Below are positions 1 to 8,894 of a stretch of 64,000 nucleotides of DNA, in pieces. The notes beneath the pieces were generated by a model. That model was not told where the DNA came from, did no database searches, and was given only the letters and a program-made list of their open reading frames with translations. A program made the position numbers and the translations under genes. Position 1 is the stretch's first letter; each line of letters opens with the position of its first letter. Origin of the DNA: Curtobacterium luteum (GTDB lineage Bacteria; Actinomycetota; Actinomycetes; Actinomycetales; Microbacteriaceae); NCBI RefSeq assembly GCF_014646995.1, contig NZ_BMOI01000001.1, positions 583,018 to 647,017 of the forward strand. Direction: 5' to 3'.

Positions 1-2430
1 GATGCCGGACCCGGTGCCGGCGGGCATCGACCGCAACCGCTGCACGAGGACACCGCCCTCGCGCGCGACCGCCGTCACACGGTGCGTCAGCCGGTCGAGT
101 CCCCGCTCCCGCCACCGGTCGGCCGAGGGCGGCACGGATTCGTCGCCCCGTCCGGAGCTCAGTTCCGGCGACGTCGTCTCGTAGGAGCCCTGGCCGGACG
201 CCCGGTCGTTCTCGGTCGGCGCGCGCCAGAGCTCGGGCACCAGGACGGCGACGTCGATGCCGTGCCAGGACCGCAACGCCCCGTCCTCGTCGAAGACCGC
301 GGCGCTCGGCAGCACACCGGACGGGCGCGCCGACGGCGTCGGCGGCACGACCTCGACGACGGTCTGGACCTCGGCCACGACCTGCCCGCGCGGTGCCCAC
401 ACGGTGTCCTGCCGGAGGGACGCCCGGAGCGTCAGGTGGGCCTCCCGGCCCCGACGCGGTGCGACCGCGTCGCTCGGCAGCGCGACGGTGACGTCGCGCC
501 CCGGGCGGACGGGAGGCACGTCCAGCGCTCCGCCGTCGACCACGCGTCCGTCGACGCGCAGCTCCCACACCACGGCCAGGTCGGCCGTGTCGGCGTGCGC
601 CCGCTGCGAGTGGACCGTGAGCGACGACCCCTCGCGCGTGAAGCGGACCGGAGCCCAGAGCCGCCCGAGGTCGGCGAGGGCCGGGCTCGGCGTCCCGTCG
701 GAGAGGACGAGCCCGTCCATCACGAAGACGCCGTCGTGCACCGGTTCGCCGAAGTCACCGCCGTACCCGAAGTACGCGACCCCGTCGTCGGTGGTGGTCC
801 GGAGGCCGTGGTCCCGCCACTCCCACACGAACCCGCCGTGCAGCCGCGACCAGCGTTCGAAGCGGTCCTGGTAGTCGGCGAGCGAGCCCGGCCCGTTGCC
901 CATGGCGTGGCCGTACTCGCACAGGACGAACGGCTTCGCGCGTTGCCGGGCGCCGGCAGCAGGGCCGACCTCGTGGACCGGCATGGCGAGGTCGCCGCAG
1001 ACCGAGTCGATCTCCTCGATGGTGGGGTACATGCGCGAGTACAGGTCGGTGTACGCACCCTCGGTGTCGCCCTCGTAGTGGATCGGTCGCGACGGGTCGC
1101 GGCGGCGGATCCAGTCGGCCATCGCGGCGAGGTTGCGGCCCGTCCCGGACTCGTTGCCGAGGGACCAGACCACGACCGACGGGTGGTTCTTGTCGCGTTC
1201 GACGGTCCGGCGGACGCGGTCGAGGTACGCGTCCCGCCATGCGGGGTCGTCCGACGGGTTGCCCGACCAGTCGACCTCCCAGAAGCCGTGCGTCTCGAGG
1301 TCGCACTCGAGCACGACCCAGAAGCCGTACTCGTCGGCCAGTTCGAGGAAGCGCGGGTGCGGGGGCTGGTGCGCGGTCCGGATCGCTTGCACGCCGTGCT
1401 GCTTCATGAGCGACAGGTCGGTGCGGAGGGTGTCCTCGTCGAACACCCGGCCACGGTCCGGGTGGGTCTCGTGTCGGTTGACGCCGTGGAACACGAGCGG
1501 TACGCCGTTGACGAGCAGCCGGTCGCCGACGACCTCGACCCGGCGGAACCCGACGCGGAGCCGCACCGTCTCGGCGTCGGTGGCGATGACGACGTCGTGG
1601 AGCCGGGGCTCCTCGGCGGACCACGCGTCCACCGTGCCCACGTCGACCCGGGCCGGCGCGCCGGGGGCGAGTCGTGCCTCCAGGCCGGTCTCGGGCAGAC
1701 GGACCGTCACCTGCGTCGCGGTGGTGACCGTCTCGACGACGAGGGTGCCGCGGCCGGTCACCGGGTCGCGGTCGGCGGTGACGAAGACGTCGTCGAGGCC
1801 GCCGTCCGGGCGGTGTTCGAGGGTGACCGAGCGGAACACGCCGGGCAGCCACCACTGGTCCTGGTCCTCGAGGTAGCTCCCCTGCGACCACTGGTGCACC
1901 CGGATCGCGACCGTGTTCGCGCCGGGGCGGAGGAGTCCGGTGACGTCGTACTCGGTCGTGAGACGGCTGCCCGTCGACCACCCGACGGTCCGGCCGTTCA
2001 CCCAGACCCGCGCGAGCGACTCGGCACCGTCCAGGCGGAGCAGGGTCCGACCTCCGGCGGGCCACCAGTCCGACAGGTCCACGGTCCGGACGTGGTCACC
2101 CGTCGGGTTGCGGTCGGGGACGTGGGGCGGGTCGACCGGGAACGGGTAGCGGATGTTCGTGTAGGCGGGGGCGCCGTGACCGTGGAGGACCCAGTGCGAG
2201 GGGACGGGGAGGTCGGACCAGTCGGGCCCGGTCGCGCGGTCCGTGCCGGCGGCGAACGGCGGGACACCGTCGACCTCGTCCCGCGGTGCCCGGTCGTGCA
2301 GCCGGAAGCGCCACGTGCCGTCGAGGGACAGCGTCTTGGCGTCCGACCGGAGCCTGGCGCGCGGCGGCAGGCGCGAGCCGGACCCCGGAGCGGTCGTGCC
2401 GAGCGGTCCGACGGCCCCGGGAGCCGTCAC
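1..2430 (-). CDS. GH2 beta-galactosidase, C-terminus beyond the window
   Basis: The reverse strand reads open from a GTG at 2430 to the left edge, giving 810 residues of a protein whose family is usually about 1000 long. It is a LacZ-type retaining beta-galactosidase of glycoside hydrolase family 2. Visible are the jelly-roll sugar-binding region with WVNGR and GSYLEDQD (about residues 110-170), the acid/base motif WSLGNES with Glu427, and the nucleophile motif LCEYGHAMGN with Glu505. The start overlaps the upstream permease stop by four bases (GTGA), so translation is probably coupled. There is no signal peptide, so it is likely cytoplasmic and acts on imported oligosaccharides. The exact substrate could be another beta-glycoside. 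Confidence 0.93.
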   Translation of the reverse strand, partial: MTAPGAVGPLGTTAPGSGSRLPPRARLRSDAKTLSLDGTWRFRLHDRAPRDEVDGVPPFAAGTDRATGPDWSDLPVPSHWVLHGHGAPAYTNIRYPFPVDPPHVPDRNPTGDHVRTVDLSDWWPAGGRTLLRLDGAESLARVWVNGRTVGWSTGSRLTTEYDVTGLLRPGANTVAIRVHQWSQGSYLEDQDQWWLPGVFRSVTLEHRPDGGLDDVFVTADRDPVTGRGTLVVETVTTATQVTVRLPETGLEARLAPGAPARVDVGTVDAWSAEEPRLHDVVIATDAETVRLRVGFRRVEVVGDRLLVNGVPLVFHGVNRHETHPDRGRVFDEDTLRTDLSLMKQHGVQAIRTAHQPPHPRFLELADEYGFWVVLECDLETHGFWEVDWSGNPSDDPAWRDAYLDRVRRTVERDKNHPSVVVWSLGNESGTGRNLAAMADWIRRRDPSRPIHYEGDTEGAYTDLYSRMYPTIEEIDSVCGDLAMPVHEVGPAAGARQRAKPFVLCEYGHAMGNGPGSLADYQDRFERWSRLHGGFVWEWRDHGLRTTTDDGVAYFGYGGDFGEPVHDGVFVMDGLVLSDGTPSPALADLGRLWAPVRFTREGSSLTVHSQRAHADTADLAVVWELRVDGRVVDGGALDVPPVRPGRDVTVALPSDAVAPRRGREAHLTLRASLRQDTVWAPRGQVVAEVQTVVEVVPPTPSARPSGVLPSAAVFDEDGALRSWHGIDVAVLVPELWRAPTENDRASGQGSYETTSPELSSGRGDESVPPSADRWRERGLDRLTHRVTAVAREGGVLVQRLRSMPAGTGSGI

Positions 2431-3317
2431 TTGATCGCGCCCTTCGCGATGTCCCCGATGAACTGCCGTGCACCGATGAGGAACACCACGAGCAGCGGCA
2501 GGACGGACAGCAGTGCTCCGGCCATCACCATGCTGTAGTTGTTCGCGAACGTCGTGTTCAGCTGCGCCATCGCCACCTGCAGCGTGAGGTGGTTCGGGTC
2601 GTTCAGCACGATGAGGGGCCAGAGGTAGTCGTTCCACGAGCCGATGAACGTGAAGATGCCGAGGAAGCCCAGGCCCGGACGGATGAGCGGGATGCAGACC
2701 GTCCACCACTGCCGGAAGAACCCGGCTCCGTCGATCACGGCGGCGTCCATGAGCTCGTCGGGGACGCTCGACAGGATGTACTGCCGCAGCCAGAAGATGC
2801 CGAACGCGTTCGCCGCCGCCGGGACGATGAGCGCCTGCAGGTGCCCCACCCAGCCGAGGTTCGTCATGGTGATGAACTGCGGGATGATCGACAGCTGCAT
2901 CGGGAGCATGAAGGTCACGAGCACGATCGTGAAGAGGGTCTTCCGCAGCGGGAAGTCGAACTTCGCGAAGGTGAACGCGGCGAGCGAGTCGAAGAAGAGC
3001 ACGAGGGCCGTGACGCTCACCGAGACGATGACGGTGTTCAGCAGCGCGCCGCCGAAGTCGATCTTGTCGAAGACCTCCCCGATGTTCTGGAACAACCAGG
3101 GCCCGGGGACGAACACCGGCGGCGACTTGTAGATGTCGCTCGTCGTGTTGCTCGCCATGACGAACAGCCAGTAGAGCGGGAAGATCGAGACCACGGCGCC
3201 GACGGTGAGCAGCGTGTACAGGACGACGCGGGAGGCGCCGGGGCCCCGACGCCGACGGCGGGTCACGGTGGTGCGGCTCGACGGCGCCGCGGTGGTCGGT
3301 CGGGTCAGGACGGTCAC
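2427..3317 (-). CDS. Sugar ABC transporter permease, MalG type
   Basis: This 296-residue inner-membrane protein is one half of the channel of a carbohydrate importer of the CUT1 class. It has six predicted membrane segments and the cytoplasmic EAA-loop motif (DAAVIDGAGFF, near residue 190) that docks on the ATPase. A basic N-terminus (about residues 10-25) precedes the first helix. The GTG start at 3317 overlaps the previous permease stop by four bases, and the stop overlaps the beta-galactosidase start in the same way. No ATPase gene is present in the visible operon, so a shared MsiK-like ATPase encoded elsewhere is likely. That part is inference. Confidence 0.93.
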   Translation of the reverse strand: MTVLTRPTTAAPSSRTTVTRRRRRGPGASRVVLYTLLTVGAVVSIFPLYWLFVMASNTTSDIYKSPPVFVPGPWLFQNIGEVFDKIDFGGALLNTVIVSVSVTALVLFFDSLAAFTFAKFDFPLRKTLFTIVLVTFMLPMQLSIIPQFITMTNLGWVGHLQALIVPAAANAFGIFWLRQYILSSVPDELMDAAVIDGAGFFRQWWTVCIPLIRPGLGFLGIFTFIGSWNDYLWPLIVLNDPNHLTLQVAMAQLNTTFANNYSMVMAGALLSVLPLLVVFLIGARQFIGDIAKGAIK

Positions 3318-4270
3318 GCGCGTGCCTCTTCCTTCCGGCCGGCGGTGAAGCGCCAGCTGATGATCGTGAACACGACGACGATGAGGAACACGCCCCACGC
3401 GATCGCGGCACCGTAGCCGAAGCGGTTGAACCCGAAGGCCTGCTGGTAGAAGTACAGGACCATCGTGAGGCCGCCCTGGCCGGCGCCGCCGCTGTTCGTC
3501 GAGCCGGCGGTGGTGGTGAGGACCTGGGCCTCCGTGAAGCTCTGGAGGCCGGTGATGGTGCTGACGACGAGCACGAAGATCACGGTCGGGCGCAGCAGCG
3601 GCAGGGTGATCGAGAAGAAGCTCCGGAAGGCCCCGGCGCCGTCGATCTTCGCGGCTTCGTAGACCTCGCCGCCGATCGACTGCATGCCCGCGAGGAAGAT
3701 GATCGCGTTGTAGCCGGTCCACTGGTACGTGATGAGCAGCGACACCGTGACCTGGATGCCGAACGGGGTGCTCAGCCACGGCACCGCGGGGAGGCCGATC
3801 GCGTGCAGCAGCGTGTTCGCGAGCCCGAAGTTCTGCCCGAAGATCGAGCCGAACAACACCGCCATCGCGACGACCGACGTGATGTTCGGGATGAAGTAGG
3901 CGATCCGGAACGCCGTGCTGTACCGGACGGCGCTGTTGAGCATCGCTGCGATGACGATCGCGATGACGAGCATCGGGAACGTCGACAGCGCGAAGATGAC
4001 GAACGTGTTCCTGATGGAGAGGTAGAACGTCGGGTCGGCGAAGAGCTTCTGGAAGTTCTCGAGACCGACCCACGTGGGGTCGCCCAGCCCGTTCCAGTCC
4101 TGGAAGGAGAGGACGAGCGAGTACATCGTCGGGTAGAGCCCGAAGACGAGGAACAGGACGAAGAACGGAGCGACCGCGAGGTACATCGGCCAGGTGCGGC
4201 GGATGCCCCGCCGGCGGGGCCGGGTCGTGGGACCCGGCCCCGCCAGCGACGGTGCGACGGACGTGGTCAC
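3314..4270 (-). CDS. Sugar ABC transporter permease, MalF type
   Basis: This 318-residue partner permease of the CUT1 importer has six or more membrane helices after a basic Pro/Arg-rich N-terminus. It carries the EAA-type loop (EAAKIDGAGAF, about residues 222-232) followed by LPLLRP. The GTG start at 4270 overlaps the stop of the solute-binding protein by four bases. It should pair with the downstream MalG-type subunit to form the translocation pore. A Gly/Ser/Thr-rich loop before the last helix (around residues 265-280) looks like a flexible periplasmic segment. Confidence 0.93.
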   Translation of the reverse strand: MTTSVAPSLAGPGPTTRPRRRGIRRTWPMYLAVAPFFVLFLVFGLYPTMYSLVLSFQDWNGLGDPTWVGLENFQKLFADPTFYLSIRNTFVIFALSTFPMLVIAIVIAAMLNSAVRYSTAFRIAYFIPNITSVVAMAVLFGSIFGQNFGLANTLLHAIGLPAVPWLSTPFGIQVTVSLLITYQWTGYNAIIFLAGMQSIGGEVYEAAKIDGAGAFRSFFSITLPLLRPTVIFVLVVSTITGLQSFTEAQVLTTTAGSTNSGGAGQGGLTMVLYFYQQAFGFNRFGYGAAIAWGVFLIVVVFTIISWRFTAGRKEEARA

Positions 4271-5532
4271 TGCGCCGATTCCAGTGCCGACTTCGCGGCC
4301 TTCACCGCGTCGTTCCATGCCTGGTCCGGGTCCTTGCCGCCCTGGATGTTCGTCAGCTCGACCAGGTACGGCGCCGACACCTGCGCGTCGTAGGGGCTGG
4401 TGTACTTCGTGGGCATCGACTCGATCGACTTCTGGAAGACCGAGACGGTGTCCTGTCCGCCGAAGAACGAGTCGCCCTCGGTGAGCGCGGACTCGGAGAG
4501 GGCCTTCGACGAGGACGGGAAGTTGCCGACCTGGCTGTACGTGGTGGCCTGCGCGGAGGGGGCGACCAGCGCCTCGATCACCTTGAGGGCGGCCTTCTTG
4601 TCCGAGGTCGCTGCGGGGATGGTGAGGAACGAGCCGCCCGCGTTGCCGGGTCCGCCCGGGGTGGCGGTCACGCGCCACTTGCCCGAGGTGTCGGGTGCGG
4701 CGCTCTTGATGTCACCGGCGTGCCACGCTGCGCCGATGACGGTCGGGATCTTGCCCTGGTTGACGGCCGAGGCCCAGTCCGGGCTGCCGTCCTCGATGTT
4801 GGCGACGATGCCGGCATTCTCGGCGGTCACCGCGCGGTCCCAGGCCTCCTTCACCGTCGCGCTGTCGCCGGTGAACTTCCCCGACTTGCTCACGAAGCCG
4901 CTGTCGGCCTGCGCCATCGACCAGCTGAAGACGTCGCCCATGGACACCTCGAGCGAGGCCCCGGTCTTCGCCTTGAGCTGCTTGCCGAACGCGAAGTACT
5001 CGTCCCACGTGCTCGTGGCGGCGGCGACGGCGGCGGGCTCGCTCGGCAGGCCGGCCTTGGCGAGGACGTCCTCGCGGTAGAACAGGGCCGAGGGGCCGAT
5101 GTCGGTCGGGATGCCGATGAGCTTGCCGTCCGACGTCGTCGCCTCGGCGAGCTTCCACTTCGGGAACTGGGCGAGGTCGGACGCCGGGACGAGCGACTTC
5201 AGGTCGGTGAAGAGGCTCGACTGCTGCAGGAAGTAGGGCATGTCCTCGCCCTTGACGCCGGTGATCGACGGGACGTTCGTCTTGCCGGTGAAGGTCGTGA
5301 CGAGCTTCTGCTTGAAGTCACCGCCGATCACGTTCACCTGCAGCTTGTCGGAGGCGAACTCCTTCTTCGCGCTCGAGACGACCGAGTCGCCGAGGGCGCC
5401 GGGCCAGAGCCACGCGGTCAGCTTGCCGTCGGACGCGGACGATCCGGCGGAGCAGCCGGTGAGGACGAGTGCCGCGGCGACCGCGGTGGCGAGGACCGCG
5501 GCGGTGCGGCGTCGCTTCGTGGGGGTGCGCAT
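4267..5532 (-). CDS. Sugar ABC transporter solute-binding lipoprotein
   Basis: This 421-residue extracellular binding protein of family 1 captures the sugar for the two downstream permeases. The N-terminus has a basic n-region, a hydrophobic stretch and a lipobox LTGC with Cys27, so the mature protein should be diacylglyceryl-anchored. The ATG at 5532 has an AGGAG ribosome site five bases upstream. The body shows typical extracellular solute-binding-protein features such as many aromatic residues and a SWNDYL-like region in its permease partner. Its ligand cannot be read from sequence. The neighbouring GH2, GH4 and GH38 enzymes suggest a mixed oligosaccharide or glycan fragment. Confidence 0.92.
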   Translation of the reverse strand: MRTPTKRRRTAAVLATAVAAALVLTGCSAGSSASDGKLTAWLWPGALGDSVVSSAKKEFASDKLQVNVIGGDFKQKLVTTFTGKTNVPSITGVKGEDMPYFLQQSSLFTDLKSLVPASDLAQFPKWKLAEATTSDGKLIGIPTDIGPSALFYREDVLAKAGLPSEPAAVAAATSTWDEYFAFGKQLKAKTGASLEVSMGDVFSWSMAQADSGFVSKSGKFTGDSATVKEAWDRAVTAENAGIVANIEDGSPDWASAVNQGKIPTVIGAAWHAGDIKSAAPDTSGKWRVTATPGGPGNAGGSFLTIPAATSDKKAALKVIEALVAPSAQATTYSQVGNFPSSSKALSESALTEGDSFFGGQDTVSVFQKSIESMPTKYTSPYDAQVSAPYLVELTNIQGGKDPDQAWNDAVKAAKSALESAQ

Positions 5533-5617
5533 GGGGTCTCCTGTGGCCGGGTGGAAGGGGAGGAAGAGCGGGGGAACTGGTGGGGCTGGGGTGGCGGAGC
5601 CGGGGGTGGTGCGGTGT

Positions 5618-6622
5618 TCAGCGGGCGCGGCCCGCCGGTGCGGCGGTCGCTGCCGGGAGGCCCGTGGTGACGAAGCCGTACCGGTCCCGGTCCGCGGCGG
5701 CCGGGTTGGCAGCCAGCCACGGTGCGAGTTCGTCCCGTCGGGGCGCGGTTGCGGCGCCGCCGGGTCGGGACACGGTGATCGCGGCGACGAGCGCCGCGAA
5801 GTCGATGCGTTCGCGCAGCGGTCGGTCCTCGAGGGACGCGACCGCGAGGGCTGCGCAGAAGACGTCGCCCGCACCGGTCGCGTCGACCGCGTGCACCCGC
5901 ACGGGCGGCGCGACGACCTCCTCACCGGTGGACGAGTCGACGGCGACGACACCGTCGCCGCCGAGGGTGACGACGCTGAGGGGCACGCGTTCGGCGAGGG
6001 CCCGGGCCGCGGCGCGGGCGTCGTCGGTCCGGGTGTAGGCCATGGCCTCGCGGTCGTTCGGCGTGAACGCGTACGCGCCGTCGACGGCGTCGAGCAGCGC
6101 GGGGTCCCACGTCCCCGTGGCGTCCCACCCGACGTCGGCGAAGACGCGGAGGCCGCGGCTCGCGCTCGTCCGGACCCAGTCGGCGGTCGTCTCGTCGACG
6201 TGCAGTGCCGCGACCCGTCCGCCCTGTGCCGGCAGCAGTTCCGGCAGCGGGACGGGAGCGGCCGTCCCGCCGGTGATGATCGCGCGGTCGCCGTCGTAGC
6301 CCATGCAGGCGCTCACCGGGATCGACCAACCCGGGGCTCGGTGCAGCAGCGCGGTCCCGATCCCCTCACGGGCGAGCGCGGCGCGGCAGAGGCCGCTGAG
6401 CTCGTCGTCGCCCACCACGGCGGCGACGTCGGTGGACGCACCGAGTCGTGCTGCGGCGATGGCGAAGTTCGCGATGCCGCCCGGCGTCCACGCGAAGTGC
6501 GGCGTCCAGTGCTCCTGTCCCAGCACGGGGCCGTGCGGGAGGTCGGCGAACACGGCGTCGAAGAAGAGCAGGCCCGCGACGAGCACGTCGGCATCGGTGC
6601 TCGAGGTTCGTCGGTCGTCCAT
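5618..6622 (-). CDS. PfkB-family carbohydrate kinase
   Basis: This 334-residue ribokinase-like sugar kinase transfers phosphate from ATP to a sugar or sugar derivative. The N-terminal substrate motif GGIANFAIAAARLG lies near residues 48-61, and the C-terminal PfkB signature DATGAGDVF holds the catalytic Asp near residue 253. The ATG at 6622 is preceded by GGAG seven bases upstream, and the ORF upstream of it runs into the operator region, so I chose this start. It opens the minus arm of the sugar locus, 85 bp before the binding-protein gene. Substrate specificity is not evident. It may phosphorylate the product released by the GH enzymes. Confidence 0.9.
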   Translation of the reverse strand: MDDRRTSSTDADVLVAGLLFFDAVFADLPHGPVLGQEHWTPHFAWTPGGIANFAIAAARLGASTDVAAVVGDDELSGLCRAALAREGIGTALLHRAPGWSIPVSACMGYDGDRAIITGGTAAPVPLPELLPAQGGRVAALHVDETTADWVRTSASRGLRVFADVGWDATGTWDPALLDAVDGAYAFTPNDREAMAYTRTDDARAAARALAERVPLSVVTLGGDGVVAVDSSTGEEVVAPPVRVHAVDATGAGDVFCAALAVASLEDRPLRERIDFAALVAAITVSRPGGAATAPRRDELAPWLAANPAAADRDRYGFVTTGLPAATAAPAGRAR

Positions 6623-6686
6623 CGCTGCTCCATCGGTCGGCGTGTGAGCACTTTCTAACACAGTTCGATCGATCGCACGCATCTTT

Positions 6687-6700
6687 TTGTTTGAAAACAA
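6687..6700. promoter_or_regulatory. Probable operator between the divergent sugar operons
   Basis: A perfect dyad TTGTTT-GA-AAACAA sits in the 104-bp gap between the kinase (minus) and the DeoR-type regulator (plus). It is strikingly A+T-rich for this genome. A second small palindrome, CGATCGATCG, lies about 20 bp to the left. The position between divergent starts suggests it is the binding site of the adjacent DeoR-family protein and controls both arms. This is inference from symmetry and location. Confidence 0.6.
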
Positions 6701-6726
6701 TTGCATGTTGAGCGAAGTTGATCGGT

Positions 6727-7494
6727 ATGCTGATCGACGTGAAGGACATCCGCGATCTCGCCATCCTCGACCACCTCCGGACGTCGCGCGCCGCCTCGGT
6801 CGCCGACCTCGCCGCCGCCACCGGGTCGAGCGTCGCGACGATCCGCCGTGACCTCCAGCGCCTCGACGACGCCGGTCTGCTGCGGCGCACGCACGGCGGC
6901 GCCGTCCTCCCCGACACCCACGAGGGCGACTCCCCGTTCCTCGAGGTCGAGACCGTCAACCGCACCGCGAAGCGTCGGATCGCCGAGGCCGCGGCCCGGT
7001 TCGTCGAGGACGGTCACACGATCGTGCTCGACATCGGCACGACGGTGCTGCAGCTCGCCGACCTCCTCCGCGGCCGTCCGATCACCGTGATCACCGCGAA
7101 CATGGCCGTGTTCGAGCTCCTGAAGGACGACCCGGCGGTGCACCTCGTCCTCCTGCCGGGCGACTACGACCCCGTGTACCACTCGGTCTCGGGCCACCTG
7201 ACCACCGACTCGCTCCGACTCATCCGCGCCGACCACGCCTTCCTCGGCGTCAGCGGGATCTCTGCGAGCGGCGACCTGCGCGACACCACGATCGCCCAGG
7301 TCCCCATCAAGCAGGCGATCGCCGACGCGTGCGACGAGGTCACCGTCCTCGCCGACAGCAGCAAGTTCCCGGGCACCGGGGCGGCACGCATCGACCTGCC
7401 GTCATCGATCGTGCGGATCGTCACCGACGACGACCCGCCGGTCCCGGTCGCCGCCGCGTTCGCCGCGCACGGCGTGGAGGTCCTCGTCGCATGA
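6727..7494 (+). CDS. DeoR-family transcriptional regulator
   Basis: This 255-residue sugar-responsive repressor has an N-terminal DeoR winged helix-turn-helix (about residues 10-60, with SVATIRRDLQRL and RRTHGGAV). Its C-terminal DeoRC effector domain carries DIGTTVLQLA and the ADSSKF motif near the end. ATG 6727 is the preferred start. TTG 6718 in the same frame is possible, since the ribosome site is weak. It overlaps the GH4 gene by four bases (ATGA), so it is the first gene of the plus arm and probably autoregulated through the dyad at 6687. Effectors of this family are usually phosphosugars, which fits the adjacent kinase. Confidence 0.92.
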   Translation: MLIDVKDIRDLAILDHLRTSRAASVADLAAATGSSVATIRRDLQRLDDAGLLRRTHGGAVLPDTHEGDSPFLEVETVNRTAKRRIAEAAARFVEDGHTIVLDIGTTVLQLADLLRGRPITVITANMAVFELLKDDPAVHLVLLPGDYDPVYHSVSGHLTTDSLRLIRADHAFLGVSGISASGDLRDTTIAQVPIKQAIADACDEVTVLADSSKFPGTGAARIDLPSSIVRIVTDDDPPVPVAAAFAAHGVEVLVA

Positions 7495-8831
7495 AGCTCG
7501 TCATGATCGGCGGTGGCGGGTTCCGCACACCGCTCGTCCACTCCGCCCTGCTGCGCGACCGGGAGCCCGGCCGGGTGACCGAGGTCGCCCTCGTCGACGT
7601 CGACGCCGACCGCCTCCGCACGATGGCGCGGATCCTCGCCGACCAGGCCGAGGGCGTGCCCGACGCGCCGACCGTGAGCGTGCACACCGACGTGGAGGAC
7701 GCGCTCCCGGGAGCGGACTTCGTCTTCTCGGCCATCCGGGTCGCGGGCATGGAGGGCCGAGCGACCGACGAACGCATCGGCCAGTCCCACGGCGTGATCG
7801 GGCAGGAGACCGTCGGGTTCGGCGGCATCTCCTACGCCCTCCGGACGCTGCCCACCGTCATGGAGCTCGCGCGCACCGTCAAGCGGCTCGCCCCCGACGC
7901 GTGGGTGATCAACTTCACCAACCCCGCCGGCGTCGTGACGGAGGCGATGTCCACCGTGCTCGGCGAACGGGTCATCGGCATCTGCGACTCCCCCATCGGC
8001 CTCGCCCGGCGGGCGCTCGGCACCCTCGGCGTCCAGCACGGGCCCGACGTCGAGCTCGAGTACGCGGGCCTCAACCACCTCGGTTGGCTGACCGCCGTGC
8101 GCGTCGACGGGGTCGACCGGCTGCCGGAGGTCCTCGCGGACGCCGGCCGGATCGAGTCGTTCGAGGAGGGCAAGCTCTTCGGAGCCGAGTGGATCCAGGC
8201 CCTCGGTGCGCTGCCGAACGAGTACCTGCACTACTACTCGTACCGACGGGACGTCCTGCAGGCCGACCAGTACGCACCGCACACGCGCGCCCGGTACCTC
8301 GTGGAGCAGCAGGACCGCTTCTGGGCCGTCGCCGGCGCGTGCGAGCACCCGTACCGAGCCTGGCAGGACAGCCGCAACGAGCGCGAGGCCAGCTACATGG
8401 CGACCAACCGCGACTCGGCCGGCATGGGTGAGCGCGACGTCGAGGACATGACCTCGGGGGGCTACGAGGACGTCGCGCTCGCGCTCATGCGCGGCATCGC
8501 GTACGACCAGCGCGCCCGGCTCATCCTCAACGTGCGGAACCGGGGCGCACTCGCCGGCCTCGACGACGACGCCGTGGTCGAGATCCCGTGCATCGTGGAC
8601 GCCGCCGGCGCACACCCGATCCCGGGCGCGCGTGTCCCGGACTTCGGACTCGGGACGGTCACCGCCGTCAAGTACGTCGAACGGCAGACCATCCAGGCGG
8701 CGCTGCACGGCGACCGGGCAGCAGCGCTGCGCGCCCTCGCGCACCACCCGCTCGTCGACTCCGTGCGTGTCGCGCGCGCCCTGCTCGAGGACGCGCGCTC
8801 CTCGTTCCCGCACCTGTCCTACCTTTCCTGA
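7491..8831 (+). CDS. GH4 family glycosidase (6-phospho-glycosidase-like)
   Basis: This 446-residue NAD- and metal-dependent glycosidase belongs to family GH4, which cleaves by a redox-elimination mechanism. The N-terminal Rossmann motif IGGGGFRTP is at residues 6-14, NFTNPAG is at 141-147, and the metal ligands are Cys165 in GICDSP and His196 in LNHLGW. Known members act on 6-phospho-alpha or beta-glucosides, and some on unphosphorylated substrates. The signature after the Cys reads CDSP, matching neither the CNVP nor the CDMP types I recall, so linkage specificity is open. It overlaps the regulator by four bases and precedes the mannosidase by 63 bp. No PTS gene is nearby to supply phosphorylated substrate. 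Confidence 0.9.
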   Translation: MKLVMIGGGGFRTPLVHSALLRDREPGRVTEVALVDVDADRLRTMARILADQAEGVPDAPTVSVHTDVEDALPGADFVFSAIRVAGMEGRATDERIGQSHGVIGQETVGFGGISYALRTLPTVMELARTVKRLAPDAWVINFTNPAGVVTEAMSTVLGERVIGICDSPIGLARRALGTLGVQHGPDVELEYAGLNHLGWLTAVRVDGVDRLPEVLADAGRIESFEEGKLFGAEWIQALGALPNEYLHYYSYRRDVLQADQYAPHTRARYLVEQQDRFWAVAGACEHPYRAWQDSRNEREASYMATNRDSAGMGERDVEDMTSGGYEDVALALMRGIAYDQRARLILNVRNRGALAGLDDDAVVEIPCIVDAAGAHPIPGARVPDFGLGTVTAVKYVERQTIQAALHGDRAAALRALAHHPLVDSVRVARALLEDARSSFPHLSYLS

Positions 8832-8837
8832 ACCGCG

Positions 8838-8870
8838 CCTCCAGGTCGTCCCTGATCCGCGACCTGGCGG
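8838..8870. repeat. Short imperfect hairpin of the GGAGGC type
   Basis: CCTCCAGGTCG at 8838-8848 pairs with CGACCTGGCGG at 8860-8870 with one mismatch. It lies between the GH4 and GH38 genes and resembles a degenerate member of the gene-end hairpin family found at seven other places in the window. It may attenuate read-through into the mannosidase gene. Confidence 0.45.
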
Positions 8871-8894
8871 CGCCCTCCCGTGGAGACCCCGCCC

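Noticed and set aside
82..2538. An 818-codon open frame on the plus strand at the left edge
   Set aside because: It is antisense to the beta-galactosidase gene, which has both catalytic glutamates in the minus frame.
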